The notes under the pieces were generated by a model. That model ran no database searches. It was not told where the DNA came from and saw nothing but the letters and a program-made list of their open reading frames with translations. DNA of 64,000 bases from positions 66,389-130,388 of the forward strand of contig JAIQGC010000024.1 of NCBI GenBank assembly GCA_020072805.1. Reading direction: 5' to 3'. Origin of the DNA: Terriglobia bacterium (GTDB lineage: Bacteria; Acidobacteriota; Terriglobia; Acidiferrales; UBA7541). The position numbers and the translations under genes are program-made. Each line of letters opens with the position of its first letter. The first letter of the stretch is position 1. Positions 1 through 8,615 of the stretch are shown piece after piece.

Positions 1-46
1 GGACTCAGAATGACAGGTTTCTTTACTGCTGCAAACTGCTACACCT

Positions 47-65
47 GCGAAATCACAAATTTCGC
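47..65 (-). other. Stem-loop directly after the UroD-like gene
   Basis: Seven-base inverted repeat (GCGAAAT / ATTTCGC) with a five-base loop, starting one base after the stop codon of the last gene of the carboxylase operon. It sits where a terminator or 3' stabilising hairpin would be expected. No T-tract follows on the minus strand, so intrinsic termination is not established. Confidence 0.3.
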
Positions 66-1091
66 TCAATAGGCGCGCGGAATTGCTTCCAGCACCTTCA
101 GCATGCGCTTCATGTCCGTGGCGGGAGGAATATCGCCCGCGGTAGTGAGAATGGCCGGACGGAGATCGGAAACGGTGCGGCGGAAGGACGCGCGGAAGGA
201 GTCCAGCGCGGCATCGTCCATTTCGAAGGCGGCGAGGGGCAAGCCGAGAGCCAGCGCGGCGCCAGCGGGAATTTTTCCCGAGAGTTCCGCCGAGGAGTCA
301 TGGAGCGGGGGGAAGAGCAGGCAGTCCCACTGGCGCTGGAAAATCAAGGAAGCGTTGCCGGCGAAAGAGGCAGCGTCGGAGAGTTGCAGAACCGGGAGAG
401 CCTGGTAGAAGCGGATGACATTGAAGGCGGGTTCGAGCGCGGAGGCCCAGGAGGCGCAGAGATCTTCGGAAAGAGCGGGAAGCAGCGGCTCGTGGATAAA
501 GATGAGATTGGCGCCGGCTTCGACGAAGGAGCGGGCCAGCTGGGTGAGAAGCGCGGCGGCGAGTTCGAGAGCGGAATCGGGAGGAGTCTGCGTGCGCCAG
601 GCGTCGCCGCGGTCGAGTTGCGCGAGGCGCGCGGCGAGCGTGAAGGGCCCGGAGAGGCCGGCCATGAGGATGGAATCGTCGCGGGTCATGGCATTCATGC
701 GGCGGAGAACGTCAGCGGCGACGGCGGCGCGCCCGCTCTTGACGGCTTCTTCGGGGGAGCGCAGATCATCGGGAAGCTCGCCGGGCGTGGCGCCGTGGGG
801 CCAGGAGATGGAAGGAGGCTGATTCTCCGCGCCCCACTGGAGCGAGGCGCCGAGGGCTTCGAGTTCGAGCGTGGGATCGAAATAGCAAGAAAAGCCGTCG
901 GTGCGCAGAGGGCCGCGCAACTGGCGCTGCGCGCTGCAAATTTTCGTGGGATTGGAGAGAAACGCGGGAAGCGGCTGGCTTTCCACGCGCGCGCCGGGAG
1001 AAAAAACGAGCGGCAAGAACAGAGGCCGCGGCGGGGCCGTGCCTTGCAACAGCCCCTTAAGCATCTGCCGGGGAGTGGAATTCTCCGCCAT
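66..1091 (-). CDS. Uroporphyrinogen-decarboxylase-like (UroD/MtaA family) protein
   Basis: 341 aa. The N-terminus (MLKGLLQG then PRPLFLPLVFSPGARVE) and the segment DGFSCYFDPTLELEALGA follow the UroD-fold pattern seen in HemE and in corrinoid-linked methyltransferases (MtaA, MtbA). The arginine-rich HemE entry motif (RQAGR) is absent, so haem synthesis is unlikely. Methyl transfer or a decarboxylase-like role is inferred from the family. It starts 3 bp after the stop of the HyuB-like gene, so it is almost certainly translationally coupled to the carboxylase operon and is its last gene. Its length (about 37 kDa) is near that of the fifth, 34-kDa subunit reported for acetophenone carboxylase, but I see no reason to call them homologous. 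Substrate unknown. Confidence 0.6.
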   Translation of the reverse strand: MAENSTPRQMLKGLLQGTAPPRPLFLPLVFSPGARVESQPLPAFLSNPTKICSAQRQLRGPLRTDGFSCYFDPTLELEALGASLQWGAENQPPSISWPHGATPGELPDDLRSPEEAVKSGRAAVAADVLRRMNAMTRDDSILMAGLSGPFTLAARLAQLDRGDAWRTQTPPDSALELAAALLTQLARSFVEAGANLIFIHEPLLPALSEDLCASWASALEPAFNVIRFYQALPVLQLSDAASFAGNASLIFQRQWDCLLFPPLHDSSAELSGKIPAGAALALGLPLAAFEMDDAALDSFRASFRRTVSDLRPAILTTAGDIPPATDMKRMLKVLEAIPRAY

Positions 1092-1094
1092 GGG

Positions 1095-3155
1095 TTATGG
1101 CCGGAAAACGGGTCCGGTGGATTTGGCGTCGGGCCAGGTGCCGTAATAGATCAGCGCTTCCTTGGGGGGAGACTTCTTGTTCCATTCCTTCTCGAACTCG
1201 CCGTAGGATTTGCCGCGAGCCAGGCGGGATTTCCGTTCCGCCGCACGTTGCTGATTTGTTTTTTCGATATCCACTTTTCTGCGCTCGTGGTCGTAGGCGA
1301 TTTTATAGATTTCCGTCGCGGTCCAATCGGAGATGAGGCACTTCTTCAGGTCTTCCATCACGAACTCGGGGTCGCGTTCGAGGGGGTCGCCGTAACCGGG
1401 GCCGCCGCCGCTGAAGCCAAAGAGCAGATCGCCTTCCTGATAGACCTTGGGGGTGCGGGCGATGAGTTCGTAAGTCCAGTCGCCATGCACCGTGGCTTTT
1501 TCCATGATCTCGCGGTGGTCCATGGTGAGTTCGGGATTGCCCTCCTTCATCTGCTTGAGGAGGTCGGTCTTTTTGACGCTGATGCCGGGAATGGGCGAAG
1601 AGGCGTAGCCGCCGAACATGGGCTGGCCGAGAGGCACCTTGCTGCCGTTGCCCATGCACAGGGAAACGATGTCGGGAACTTTGTGCACCATCCATTGCTG
1701 GACGGCGCCGGAGCCGCCGCGGTGAATGCCGTGGCCGCAGGAGTCGCGCCAGTGCTGCGAGAGCATGACGGAGAGCGGGAGTTCGCTTTCGACCTGCTCG
1801 GAATCGGGAGCGCGGCCGAAGGCGCACCAGGCGAAGCCGTAGGAGTCCATGCCGTCGGTGGCGGCGCGGCCTCCCTGCCCCTGGGTGTTGAGGGAGAAGG
1901 AAAGCACGTCGGAGATGGCCAGCTTCCACTGGGAAACGCCGGCGCAGATCTGCGCGGTGTGCTGGCTGCCGGGAGAAGCGGCCACCTGCTGCCAGAGGCT
2001 GGCGCTCGAGAAGGTCATTTTGGCGAAAGCGTTGTGCGTGGCGCAGCGGGCCTGCATGCCGATATAGACGCAGCAACTGGTGGCGGCAAGCTTATCGGGG
2101 TTGAGGATGATGCCTTCGGGAAATTCGAAATCGATGGGAGCGAAGGTGGAGCTGCAGATGGGCAGGTCGTGGAAAAAATACTCGTACATGAAATTGGCGA
2201 TATGCCCAACGACGGCCTGGGTGTGCACGTTGTAGGAGGAGGGATTCTCGGGAGAGGTGCCCTCGAAATTGAAGACCAGGCGGCCGTCTTTCTTGGTGAG
2301 CGTAAGGAAGCAAGCGCGGACGAGCGCCGGGGTCCAGCCGATGGCGTCGTTGAAAACAACGGAGCGAAATTTTCCGTCGGGAAGGTGCTTGACCTTTTCG
2401 CGGGCGCCGGCTTCGGCGGTGTCCAGCATCTTGCGCATGAGGCCGATGACGAAATCCTCGCCGCGCTTCTTGACCAGTTCGAGGATGCGCACGCGAACGC
2501 GGTCGGCGGTGGTGCAGCGGGCGCGCAGGTCGGAGATGAACATGGCCGGGGCGCGCAGGCCGTAGACGGAATACATTTCCAAAAAGTCGTTGCGGATTTT
2601 GAAATTTTCGCCGATTTTGATGGGGGGCATGTTGAGCCCTTCCTCGAATCGGGATTTGGCGCTGACGGGCATGCCGCCGGGTTCGACCGCGCCGGTTTCG
2701 GTGGTGTGCAGAGCGGCGGTGGCCCAGGCGATGAGCCTGCCTTCGTGGAAAACGGGGATGAGGGCGACCTGGTCGGGATTGTGGATGCCGCCATAGAGGG
2801 CATCATTGGTGTACCAGATGTCGCCGTCGTGGATGCCGGGATTTTCGGCGTAATACTTCTGGATGAATTTGATGACGATGGGCTGAATGATGGCGTGGAG
2901 ATAGGTGCCGCAAGAGGCGTTGATGAGGTCGCCGTTGGCGGTGAAGATGGCCACCATGGAGTCGCCGGAAACCCCGAAATAGCTGCGCGAGGAGCGCACG
3001 AAGATTTCCATGGCCTCGTCGAGGATGTCGTTGGTGATCTGCGCGCCGATTTCGTAGTCGCCCTGAGCGAGCTTGGCGGCGCATTCGATTTCATGGGGCG
3101 TGGGCGGGGACGGCTTGAGCCAAGCCAGTTTTTCCGCCAGTGTGGGTATGGGCAT
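1095..3155 (-). CDS. HyuB-like carboxylase subunit (ApcD / acetone-carboxylase-alpha type)
   Basis: 686 aa, hydantoinase B/oxoprolinase family. Its length is that of the large HyuB-like subunits of acetophenone and acetone carboxylases (about 75 kDa) rather than that of a simple hydantoinase B; compare the 614-aa copy at 54528. Visible family features include GDIWYTNDALYGGIHNPDQ near residues 110-130, the GHGIHRGGSGAVQQW segment, and the C-terminal GFSGGGPGYGDPLERDP motif, followed by a lysine-rich tail. A GAGGAG ribosome site lies 5 bp before the ATG. In the Apc model this subunit carries out the carboxylation step on a phosphorylated ketone enol. It lies 34 bp after the upstream HyuA-like gene. 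The exact ketone or hydantoin substrate cannot be read from sequence. Confidence 0.75.
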   Translation of the reverse strand: MPIPTLAEKLAWLKPSPPTPHEIECAAKLAQGDYEIGAQITNDILDEAMEIFVRSSRSYFGVSGDSMVAIFTANGDLINASCGTYLHAIIQPIVIKFIQKYYAENPGIHDGDIWYTNDALYGGIHNPDQVALIPVFHEGRLIAWATAALHTTETGAVEPGGMPVSAKSRFEEGLNMPPIKIGENFKIRNDFLEMYSVYGLRAPAMFISDLRARCTTADRVRVRILELVKKRGEDFVIGLMRKMLDTAEAGAREKVKHLPDGKFRSVVFNDAIGWTPALVRACFLTLTKKDGRLVFNFEGTSPENPSSYNVHTQAVVGHIANFMYEYFFHDLPICSSTFAPIDFEFPEGIILNPDKLAATSCCVYIGMQARCATHNAFAKMTFSSASLWQQVAASPGSQHTAQICAGVSQWKLAISDVLSFSLNTQGQGGRAATDGMDSYGFAWCAFGRAPDSEQVESELPLSVMLSQHWRDSCGHGIHRGGSGAVQQWMVHKVPDIVSLCMGNGSKVPLGQPMFGGYASSPIPGISVKKTDLLKQMKEGNPELTMDHREIMEKATVHGDWTYELIARTPKVYQEGDLLFGFSGGGPGYGDPLERDPEFVMEDLKKCLISDWTATEIYKIAYDHERRKVDIEKTNQQRAAERKSRLARGKSYGEFEKEWNKKSPPKEALIYYGTWPDAKSTGPVFRP

Positions 3156-3189
3156 GTTTCTCCTCGCCTTGCAGCGTGCAGTCTGACGC

Positions 3190-5313
3190 TTACTTCTTCT
3201 CCAGAATTCCCAGGCCGCGCTGGTCCACGGAAAATTTCATGGACGGAGGCACGACCAGAGTGGTGTATTCGCCTTCGACGATGGCCGGGCCTTCGATGAG
3301 GTTGCCGGGGCGCAGCGATTCGTAGGCAAAGAGCGGAGTGGGAACGTAGGCCTTGGTTTCGGCCCAATAGACGGGGCGTTCGCCCTTGCGCGCCGCGGAG
3401 GCATCCGGCCCTTCGAGCGGCATAATCGGCATTTCGATTTTCTTGGTCGGGACGATGGCTTTGAGAATAAAGCTCTCGATGAACACGCCGCCTTCGGGAT
3501 TGACCACGTACGGGCTGAAGGCCTCGCTGAACTCTTTTTCGAACGCGGCGCAAATGGCGCGAACGTCTTCGGCGGACTTCAGGGCGAGGCGCGGGGAGAG
3601 CGTGCGCTTTACGTGGAACTGCCCGCCATAGAGCATGTCCAGTTCGAGAACGAAGCCGGCGGCGTCGGGACTGAGGCCGTCGGCGACGAGGTCGCGGCGG
3701 GCCTGCTCGATGAGCATTTCGACGGAGCGGTTGAAGGAAGAAAAATCGTCGGTGAGTTTCTGAGTGCCCGGTTCGAGCAAAGTAATTTTCTTCGAGTTTT
3801 CATAGACGTGCATGATGTCCATGGTCGAAGAGCCGAAGGCGCAGAAGACGGGAGAAAAATTGAAGATGACGGCTTTGGGAATATCGGCCATGTAGCCTTC
3901 CACGTGGGTGGCCCCGGCGCCGCCGCCGACGAAGAGAATAAACTCCTCGGGGCTGTAACCGCGCAGATGGACTTCCTTCATGATGGCGGAGGCCATATTG
4001 CCGTTGACGATTTTGCGGATAATCAGCGCGGCCTGTTCGACCTCCATGCCCAGGGGCTTGGCGATTTTGTCGCGGATGGCCTGGACGGAGCGTTCGCGGT
4101 TGAGCTTAAGCTTGCCGCCGTAATAAAAATCGGGATTGAGGTAGCCGAGGACAACGTCGGCATCGGTGACAGTGGGTTCCGTGCCGCCCTGATTGAAGCA
4201 GGCGGGGCCGGGCATCGAGCCGGCGCTCTTGGGGCCGACCTGAACCTGATTCTGGAGAAGTTTATTGAGCCAGCCGATGGAGCCGCCGCCGGCGCCGATG
4301 GAGAGCGTCTTGATCATGGTGATGCCGACCATCCAGCGGTCGATGATGGGGCGGAAATCGTAGCTGCGCACGCTGTCCTCGACAACCAGACCGACGTCGA
4401 AGCTGGTGCCGCCCATGTCGCTCATGACCACGTTCTTGTGGCCGAGGATTTTGGCGACGTGGTGCGCGCCCATGAGGCCGGAGACGGGGCCGCTGTTGAA
4501 GGTGCGGCTGGCGGCGGTGCGGAAGACTTCGGCGATGCCGCCGGAGCTCTGGATCATTAGCAGGGGCTTGGTATAGCCGCGGTCGCGCAGCTTGTCCCAC
4601 ATGGCGGAAAGCTCGATCTGCATGGAGCGCTGGAGATAGGCGTCGAGAATGGCGGCCAGGGTGCGTTCGTATTCGCCGAGCTTGCCGACGACCTGCCCGC
4701 CGAGAACGACGGGAAGGAAGCCGATGTGGAACTCCTTGTACTCGTCGCGAATGATCTCCTTGATGCGTTTTTCGTGAATGGGATTCAGGAAGCCCCACAG
4801 CAGCGAAACGACGAAGCCGCGCACGCCCTTGGCGATGAGCGAGCGCACCTTGGCGCGCACGTCCTCCTCATCGAGCGGGCGAAGGATCAGTCCGCGCGAA
4901 TCCACGCGTTCCTTCACGCCCACAATGCGGTCGCGGGGAATGAGCGGGTCCGGTTTTTTCTGGATGGAGAGGTTGCGGCGTTCGGTGACGCGCGTGCCGT
5001 CAATCCATTGCGCGCCGCGTCCGATGAGCACAACGTCTTCATGGCCTTCGGTGGTGATCAGTCCGAGCCGCGGCCCCTTTTTCTCGATGAGGCGGTTGAG
5101 GGCGATGGTGGTGGAATAGCGGATCATGTCGATGGCGGGAAGCAACTCCTCCATCTTCAGGCCCACGGCGGCGGCGCCCTCTTCGATCACTTTGGTGAAG
5201 CAGACGGAGAGGTCGTAGGGCGTCGTGGGAACTTTTTTGATCAGGCTTTTCCCGCGGTAGTTGAGAACGAGATCGGTAAACGTTCCGCCCACATCGATGT
5301 CGATGGAATTCAT
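3190..5313 (-). CDS. HyuA-like carboxylase subunit 2 (ApcC-like)
   Basis: 707 aa, hydantoinase A/oxoprolinase family with the ASKHA ATPase fold. It opens with DIDVGGTFTD (residues 4-13), the phosphate-binding loop, and carries MSDMGGTSFDVGLV in the middle, the second nucleotide-binding motif. FVGGGAGATHVEGYMADIP and FGSSTMDI are also family hallmarks. The start codon overlaps the stop of the small zinc-protein gene by 4 bp (ATGA), so the two are co-translated. Together with the other HyuA-like gene at 5743 it would give the two different ATPase subunits found in acetophenone carboxylase, each thought to phosphorylate during the two-ATP reaction. Assignment to Apc rests on operon architecture. 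Confidence 0.75.
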   Translation of the reverse strand: MNSIDIDVGGTFTDLVLNYRGKSLIKKVPTTPYDLSVCFTKVIEEGAAAVGLKMEELLPAIDMIRYSTTIALNRLIEKKGPRLGLITTEGHEDVVLIGRGAQWIDGTRVTERRNLSIQKKPDPLIPRDRIVGVKERVDSRGLILRPLDEEDVRAKVRSLIAKGVRGFVVSLLWGFLNPIHEKRIKEIIRDEYKEFHIGFLPVVLGGQVVGKLGEYERTLAAILDAYLQRSMQIELSAMWDKLRDRGYTKPLLMIQSSGGIAEVFRTAASRTFNSGPVSGLMGAHHVAKILGHKNVVMSDMGGTSFDVGLVVEDSVRSYDFRPIIDRWMVGITMIKTLSIGAGGGSIGWLNKLLQNQVQVGPKSAGSMPGPACFNQGGTEPTVTDADVVLGYLNPDFYYGGKLKLNRERSVQAIRDKIAKPLGMEVEQAALIIRKIVNGNMASAIMKEVHLRGYSPEEFILFVGGGAGATHVEGYMADIPKAVIFNFSPVFCAFGSSTMDIMHVYENSKKITLLEPGTQKLTDDFSSFNRSVEMLIEQARRDLVADGLSPDAAGFVLELDMLYGGQFHVKRTLSPRLALKSAEDVRAICAAFEKEFSEAFSPYVVNPEGGVFIESFILKAIVPTKKIEMPIMPLEGPDASAARKGERPVYWAETKAYVPTPLFAYESLRPGNLIEGPAIVEGEYTTLVVPPSMKFSVDQRGLGILEKK

Positions 5314-5696
5314 TCAGAGACCTCGAGACGCTGCTTGCGAATTTTGTATTCCCCGCTCTGCAGCCGCTTTTTCAGGCTGTCCAGATCAATTTCGATGTCC
5401 CAGGTGAGGGGATGTCCGGGGGGCAGATATTCGGTCTCCATCTGCACGCCGCAGCCGGGGCAATAAAACTCGACGATGCGCACCCACAGCGGGTCGGGGG
5501 AAAAGTTATATTCGCCGGAGACCAGCGGGGGATGAATCTCGCGGGGGTCGCGGTCGTGAATCAGGAGGCACCGCTTATAGTTCTCGCGGGCGGCGCCGAG
5601 TTCCTTGCCGCAGCGGTTGCAGTGCCATTTTTCCTTTTCGATGTCCAGGTCGAGATACTCGGTGACCCGGATTCGGTTTTGCTGTTCTGCCGCCAT
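5310..5696 (-). CDS. Small zinc-binding carboxylase subunit (ApcB / acetone carboxylase gamma-like)
   Basis: 128 aa (about 15 kDa). Two CxxC pairs, WHCNRCGKE and FYCPGCGVQ, can form one zinc knuckle, and LPPGHPLTWDIEIDL follows. Size and motif match the 15-kDa subunit of acetophenone carboxylase and the gamma subunit of acetone carboxylase. I chose the internal ATG at 5696 because a GAGGAG ribosome site precedes it; the open frame extends 10 codons further upstream. It is flanked on both sides by HyuA-like genes, in the published order HyuA, small, HyuA, HyuB. The presence of this subunit is the strongest argument that the operon encodes an ATP-dependent carboxylase and not a hydantoinase. 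Confidence 0.75.
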   Translation of the reverse strand: MAAEQQNRIRVTEYLDLDIEKEKWHCNRCGKELGAARENYKRCLLIHDRDPREIHPPLVSGEYNFSPDPLWVRIVEFYCPGCGVQMETEYLPPGHPLTWDIEIDLDSLKKRLQSGEYKIRKQRLEVSE

Positions 5697-5742
5697 GGTT
5701 CTCCTCGTGCGCAAAGCGCGAGACACGCTGTCCGCGCGTTTG

Positions 5743-7749
5743 CTAACTTCGGGTCAGTTTCGCGTTGCCGTGCTGGTCCATGACCAGCGTCCAGCCTTCG
5801 GGAACGAAAAATGTGCTGTTGGCGCCTTCCAAAATGGCGCAGCCTTCCACCTTGTTGCCGGGCTCCAGCTTTTCCCAGGTGTAGAGCTGGGCTTCGCCCT
5901 TCTTGCTGCCCCAGGCGACGGCGCGCTGGCCCTTGAGGGCGGCGGATGCGCTGGCGCCCCTGTCCTGTTTTTTCGCAAGGGCCGGCTTGGGCATGGGCTT
6001 CTTGATGCGCACGCGGATCAGGCCGATGGCAAAGGTTTTCTTCGCGCCACCGACGGAATCCTCCAGGGAAGTTTTGAGCGCGGCGGCGTTGGTGAAGGCC
6101 AGCGGCGAGCAGGCGAGGGTTTCGAAAGGTTTTCCCGCGCGGGAAATTTCCAGCTCCACCGAATATTCGATGCCTTGAGGTTTGATGCCTTCGCCGAGAA
6201 GGTCGCGCGTGCCTTCGGCCTTGCAGTCATGGAAAGCGTCGAAGACGCGCTGGACGCCGGCTTCGTCGAGGGCGGTGACGTGCAGGGCGCGCTCGTAGAG
6301 ATGGGAGATGTCCGAAACGGACGAACCGAAGGCGCTGAAGACCGGGCCGAGGTTGAAAAAATACACTTCGCGCAGGCCGGCTTTTTCGGCGACGCCGCAG
6401 GCGATGAGGCCGCCGTTGCCGCCGTAAGCGAACAGCGCGTGCTTGGCGAAATCCTGGTGCAGTTCCTTGCCGGCCGCGGCGATCATTTCGGCAACCATTT
6501 CATAGGCGCGTTCGATGATGGCGCAGGAAACTTCCTCGGGAGTTTTCTTGAGCGGCGTGGCAACGCGCTGCTCGATGGCCTGGCGGGCCGCATCTTTGCT
6601 GATGGATTTTGCGCCGCCGAGGAAATAATCGGGATTGATCAGCCCGGCGGTGACGAAGGCGTCGGTGAGCGTCGGTTCTTCTCCGCCGAGCGTATAGCAG
6701 GCCGGGCCGGGATAGGAGCCCATGCTCTCGGGACCGAGCGTGACCGGGGAATCCTTCCCTTTTCCCTTCCCTGCCGCGGGGCGGACGATGCTGCCGCCGC
6801 CGAGAGCAATCGAGCGCAGATAGGGCAGAGAAATTTCCACGGGAATGCCGAAGAAATCGGACGGCTTGATCTGCACCGGGGCGGAATTGCGCAGGACGCT
6901 GACCTTGGCGGTGGTGCCGCCGACGTCGAGCGCGACGACGTCCTTCACACCATAGAGGGCGGCCAGATGCGCGCTGCCGTGAATGCCCAGGATGGGGCCG
7001 GATTCGATGGTGTCAATGGCCTTGGTCTTGGCGATGCCGGAAACGCCGCCGTTGATATGGCTGACGAGGAAGGTGCCGTCGTATTTGTGCGCGTCGCGGA
7101 GATCGTCTTCGGCCTTGAAGAGCGTGGCGGCGAGAGCGCCGTGGGTATAGGCGTTGATGAGCGCGCAGTCGGTGCGGGTCATGTCGTCGTAACTTTTGGA
7201 GCTATCGCTGCCGGCGAGAACCGGAACGGAGCCGAGAAAATGGTCGGGATATTGCTGGCCGACGATTTTCTTGATGCGGATTTCCAGTTCGGGATTGCGG
7301 TGAGCGCCCTCGAAGGAGACGCAGATGCGGCGGACGCCGGTCTCGAGCAGCGAGCGCACCGCGTTCATGACTTCGGCGTCGGACGCGGCGGGGTCAATGC
7401 CAATGACGTCGCGCTCGGAAAGGATGCGGCCCATGACCACGCTCCGGGCGTCCTTGCTGTAGATATTCTTTTCGTGGCCGGGAGAGATGAGCAGGCCGAT
7501 GCGCGGCCCGCGAAGCTCGGCCAGGACGTTCGAGGTGATGGTGGTGGACCAGCGGATCAGGTCCACTTTTTCGAGGAAGAGGTCCACGTCGGAATAGCCC
7601 AGTTGCACGGCACCCTGCGTGAGGCAGTCGAACAGGCAGATGGTCAGGTCGTGGGGAGTGGTATCCACCTTGGCGCAGACAATTTTCCCGCCATCGGTGA
7701 AGATGCCGTCCGTCAGTGTACCGCCGATATCGATATCAACAGTCAGCAC
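5743..7749 (-). CDS. HyuA-like carboxylase subunit 1 (ApcA-like)
   Basis: 668 aa (about 70 kDa), hydantoinase A family, ASKHA ATPase fold. The N-terminal loop is DIDIGGTLTDGIF and the second nucleotide motif is VALDVGGTTAKVSVL. GPACYTLGGEEPTLTDA is the family metal/nucleotide region. The likely start is GTG. It follows the isochorismatase-family gene by 19 bp. It is clearly divergent from the second HyuA-like protein (3190-5313), so the pair is not a recent duplication and probably reflects two distinct ATPase sites. In acetophenone carboxylase the first HyuA-like subunit is also about 70 kDa. Function assigned by context. Confidence 0.75.
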   Translation of the reverse strand: MLTVDIDIGGTLTDGIFTDGGKIVCAKVDTTPHDLTICLFDCLTQGAVQLGYSDVDLFLEKVDLIRWSTTITSNVLAELRGPRIGLLISPGHEKNIYSKDARSVVMGRILSERDVIGIDPAASDAEVMNAVRSLLETGVRRICVSFEGAHRNPELEIRIKKIVGQQYPDHFLGSVPVLAGSDSSKSYDDMTRTDCALINAYTHGALAATLFKAEDDLRDAHKYDGTFLVSHINGGVSGIAKTKAIDTIESGPILGIHGSAHLAALYGVKDVVALDVGGTTAKVSVLRNSAPVQIKPSDFFGIPVEISLPYLRSIALGGGSIVRPAAGKGKGKDSPVTLGPESMGSYPGPACYTLGGEEPTLTDAFVTAGLINPDYFLGGAKSISKDAARQAIEQRVATPLKKTPEEVSCAIIERAYEMVAEMIAAAGKELHQDFAKHALFAYGGNGGLIACGVAEKAGLREVYFFNLGPVFSAFGSSVSDISHLYERALHVTALDEAGVQRVFDAFHDCKAEGTRDLLGEGIKPQGIEYSVELEISRAGKPFETLACSPLAFTNAAALKTSLEDSVGGAKKTFAIGLIRVRIKKPMPKPALAKKQDRGASASAALKGQRAVAWGSKKGEAQLYTWEKLEPGNKVEGCAILEGANSTFFVPEGWTLVMDQHGNAKLTRS

Positions 7750-7768
7750 AGGAGCCTCGGGAGAAAAC

Positions 7769-8437
7769 CTATCTTACCGCTTTCAAAAACTCTTGCGAAG
7801 AAACCGTCCACCCAAAGAAACTTTCCACATTGAACACGGTGGCTTCCTGCAGCGCGGGCGGCCCGGCCTGCATGGCGGCGTCGGTGATGAGCACGGGCCA
7901 GTAGTCCAGGAAATAGCCGTGGCGCAGCGTGGATTCCACGCAGACGTTGGTGGCGATGCCGGTCATGAAGAGGTACTGGATGCCGCGCATGCGCAACTGG
8001 GAATCGAGCGTGGTGCCCTGAAAACCGCTGTAGCGCGTCTTGATGATGACGATGTCTTGCGGCTGGGGCTTCAGTTCGTCCACGATCTCAAAATCCCAGG
8101 TGCCTTCGGTGAGCAGCTTGCCCTTGAGTTCGGGGCGGCAGTTCATCAGGTGCATGGCCAGTTCTTTGTGGAAATTGGGAGAACCCGGACCTCCGCTGTT
8201 GCTCAGGTCGGGCTTGTAGCCCATCTGCAGATGCACAACGGGCATGGAGGCGCGCCGCGCGGCCTCGGCGATGCCGCGGATGGCGCTGATGACCTGAGCG
8301 GCGCCGGAGATGTCCACGCCGGCGATATCCAGCATGCCGCCCTTGGTGGCGAAGGCGTTCTGCATGTCCACGATGACCACGGCGGCCTTTTTCAGGTCGA
8401 TTTCCACCGGGGCGGGCTTGGCATTAAGAACAGGCAT
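7769..8437 (-). CDS. Isochorismatase-family cysteine hydrolase
   Basis: 222 aa from the ATG at 8437; the open frame extends to a TTG at 8506. The Asp-Lys-Cys triad of the family is visible: Asp in VIVDMQNAF, Lys in IVIIKTRYSGF, and Cys in GIATNVCVEST. Such enzymes hydrolyse amides, ureas or isochorismate-type ethers (N-carbamoylsarcosine amidase, nicotinamidase, ureidoacrylate hydrolase). It is the first gene behind the promoter at 8546-8574 and starts the carboxylase operon. Pairing of this family with HyuA/HyuB genes occurs again at 50339-58474, which suggests a shared chemistry such as removal of a carbamoyl group. The start codon is uncertain because no strong ribosome site precedes either candidate. 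Confidence 0.75.
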   Translation of the reverse strand: MPVLNAKPAPVEIDLKKAAVVIVDMQNAFATKGGMLDIAGVDISGAAQVISAIRGIAEAARRASMPVVHLQMGYKPDLSNSGGPGSPNFHKELAMHLMNCRPELKGKLLTEGTWDFEIVDELKPQPQDIVIIKTRYSGFQGTTLDSQLRMRGIQYLFMTGIATNVCVESTLRHGYFLDYWPVLITDAAMQAGPPALQEATVFNVESFFGWTVSSQEFLKAVR

Positions 8438-8545
8438 GGTTTTTACCGCTTTTTGCCAGACAGATGTTCGGCGTTTATTTCCAAAAACATGCGAATCGAA
8501 GACCAAAGCTCCCGGATGTAAATGGCTCCGGGTAGGAATTTAAGG

Positions 8546-8574
8546 AATCTAGCGTCAAAAGGAGAGGGCGTCAA
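8546..8574 (-). promoter_or_regulatory. Sigma-70 promoter for the carboxylase operon
   Basis: Reading the minus strand, TTGACG (8574-8569) and TAGATT (8551-8546) are separated by exactly 17 bp, close to the housekeeping consensus. It lies between the PaaK-like gene end and the isochorismatase start, so the carboxylase operon has its own transcript. A two-half operator ends 5 bp upstream of the -35. Confidence 0.6.
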
Positions 8575-8579
8575 GGCCG

Positions 8580-8603
8580 ATAATCGTGCAACCGTGCGAA
8601 TAT
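8580..8603. promoter_or_regulatory. PcaR/IclR-like operator (two inverted boxes)
   Basis: Inverted repeat ATAATCGTGC, 4-bp spacer, GTGCGAATAT. The left half extends to CCGATAATCGTGC, close to the CGATAATCGCAC core I recall for the Pseudomonas putida PcaR site (GTTCGATAATCGCAC). The same 10-4-10 layout occurs at 13570 and 22681, each time 4-5 bp from a -35 element, the position expected of an IclR-type activator. Confidence 0.55.
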
Positions 8604-8615
8604 CGGACGTTCCTC

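Noticed and set aside
66..1091. Calling the UroD-like gene hemE
   Set aside because: The arginine-rich HemE entry motif is absent and the gene lies in a catabolic operon.
300..3299. Very long plus-strand open frame (999 codons) opposite the HyuB and UroD-like genes
   Set aside because: It is antisense to two genes with clear family motifs and has low-complexity Gly/Ala/Asp-rich translation, typical of a GC-rich shadow frame.
1095..7749. Acetone carboxylase (acxABC)
   Set aside because: Acetone carboxylase has one HyuA-like, one HyuB-like and one small subunit; two distinct HyuA-like genes fit the Apc layout better, though substrate is still open.
5605..7833. 742-codon plus-strand frame opposite the first HyuA-like gene
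   Set aside because: Shadow frame with repetitive Gly/Ala/Asp composition; the minus strand carries the ATPase motifs.
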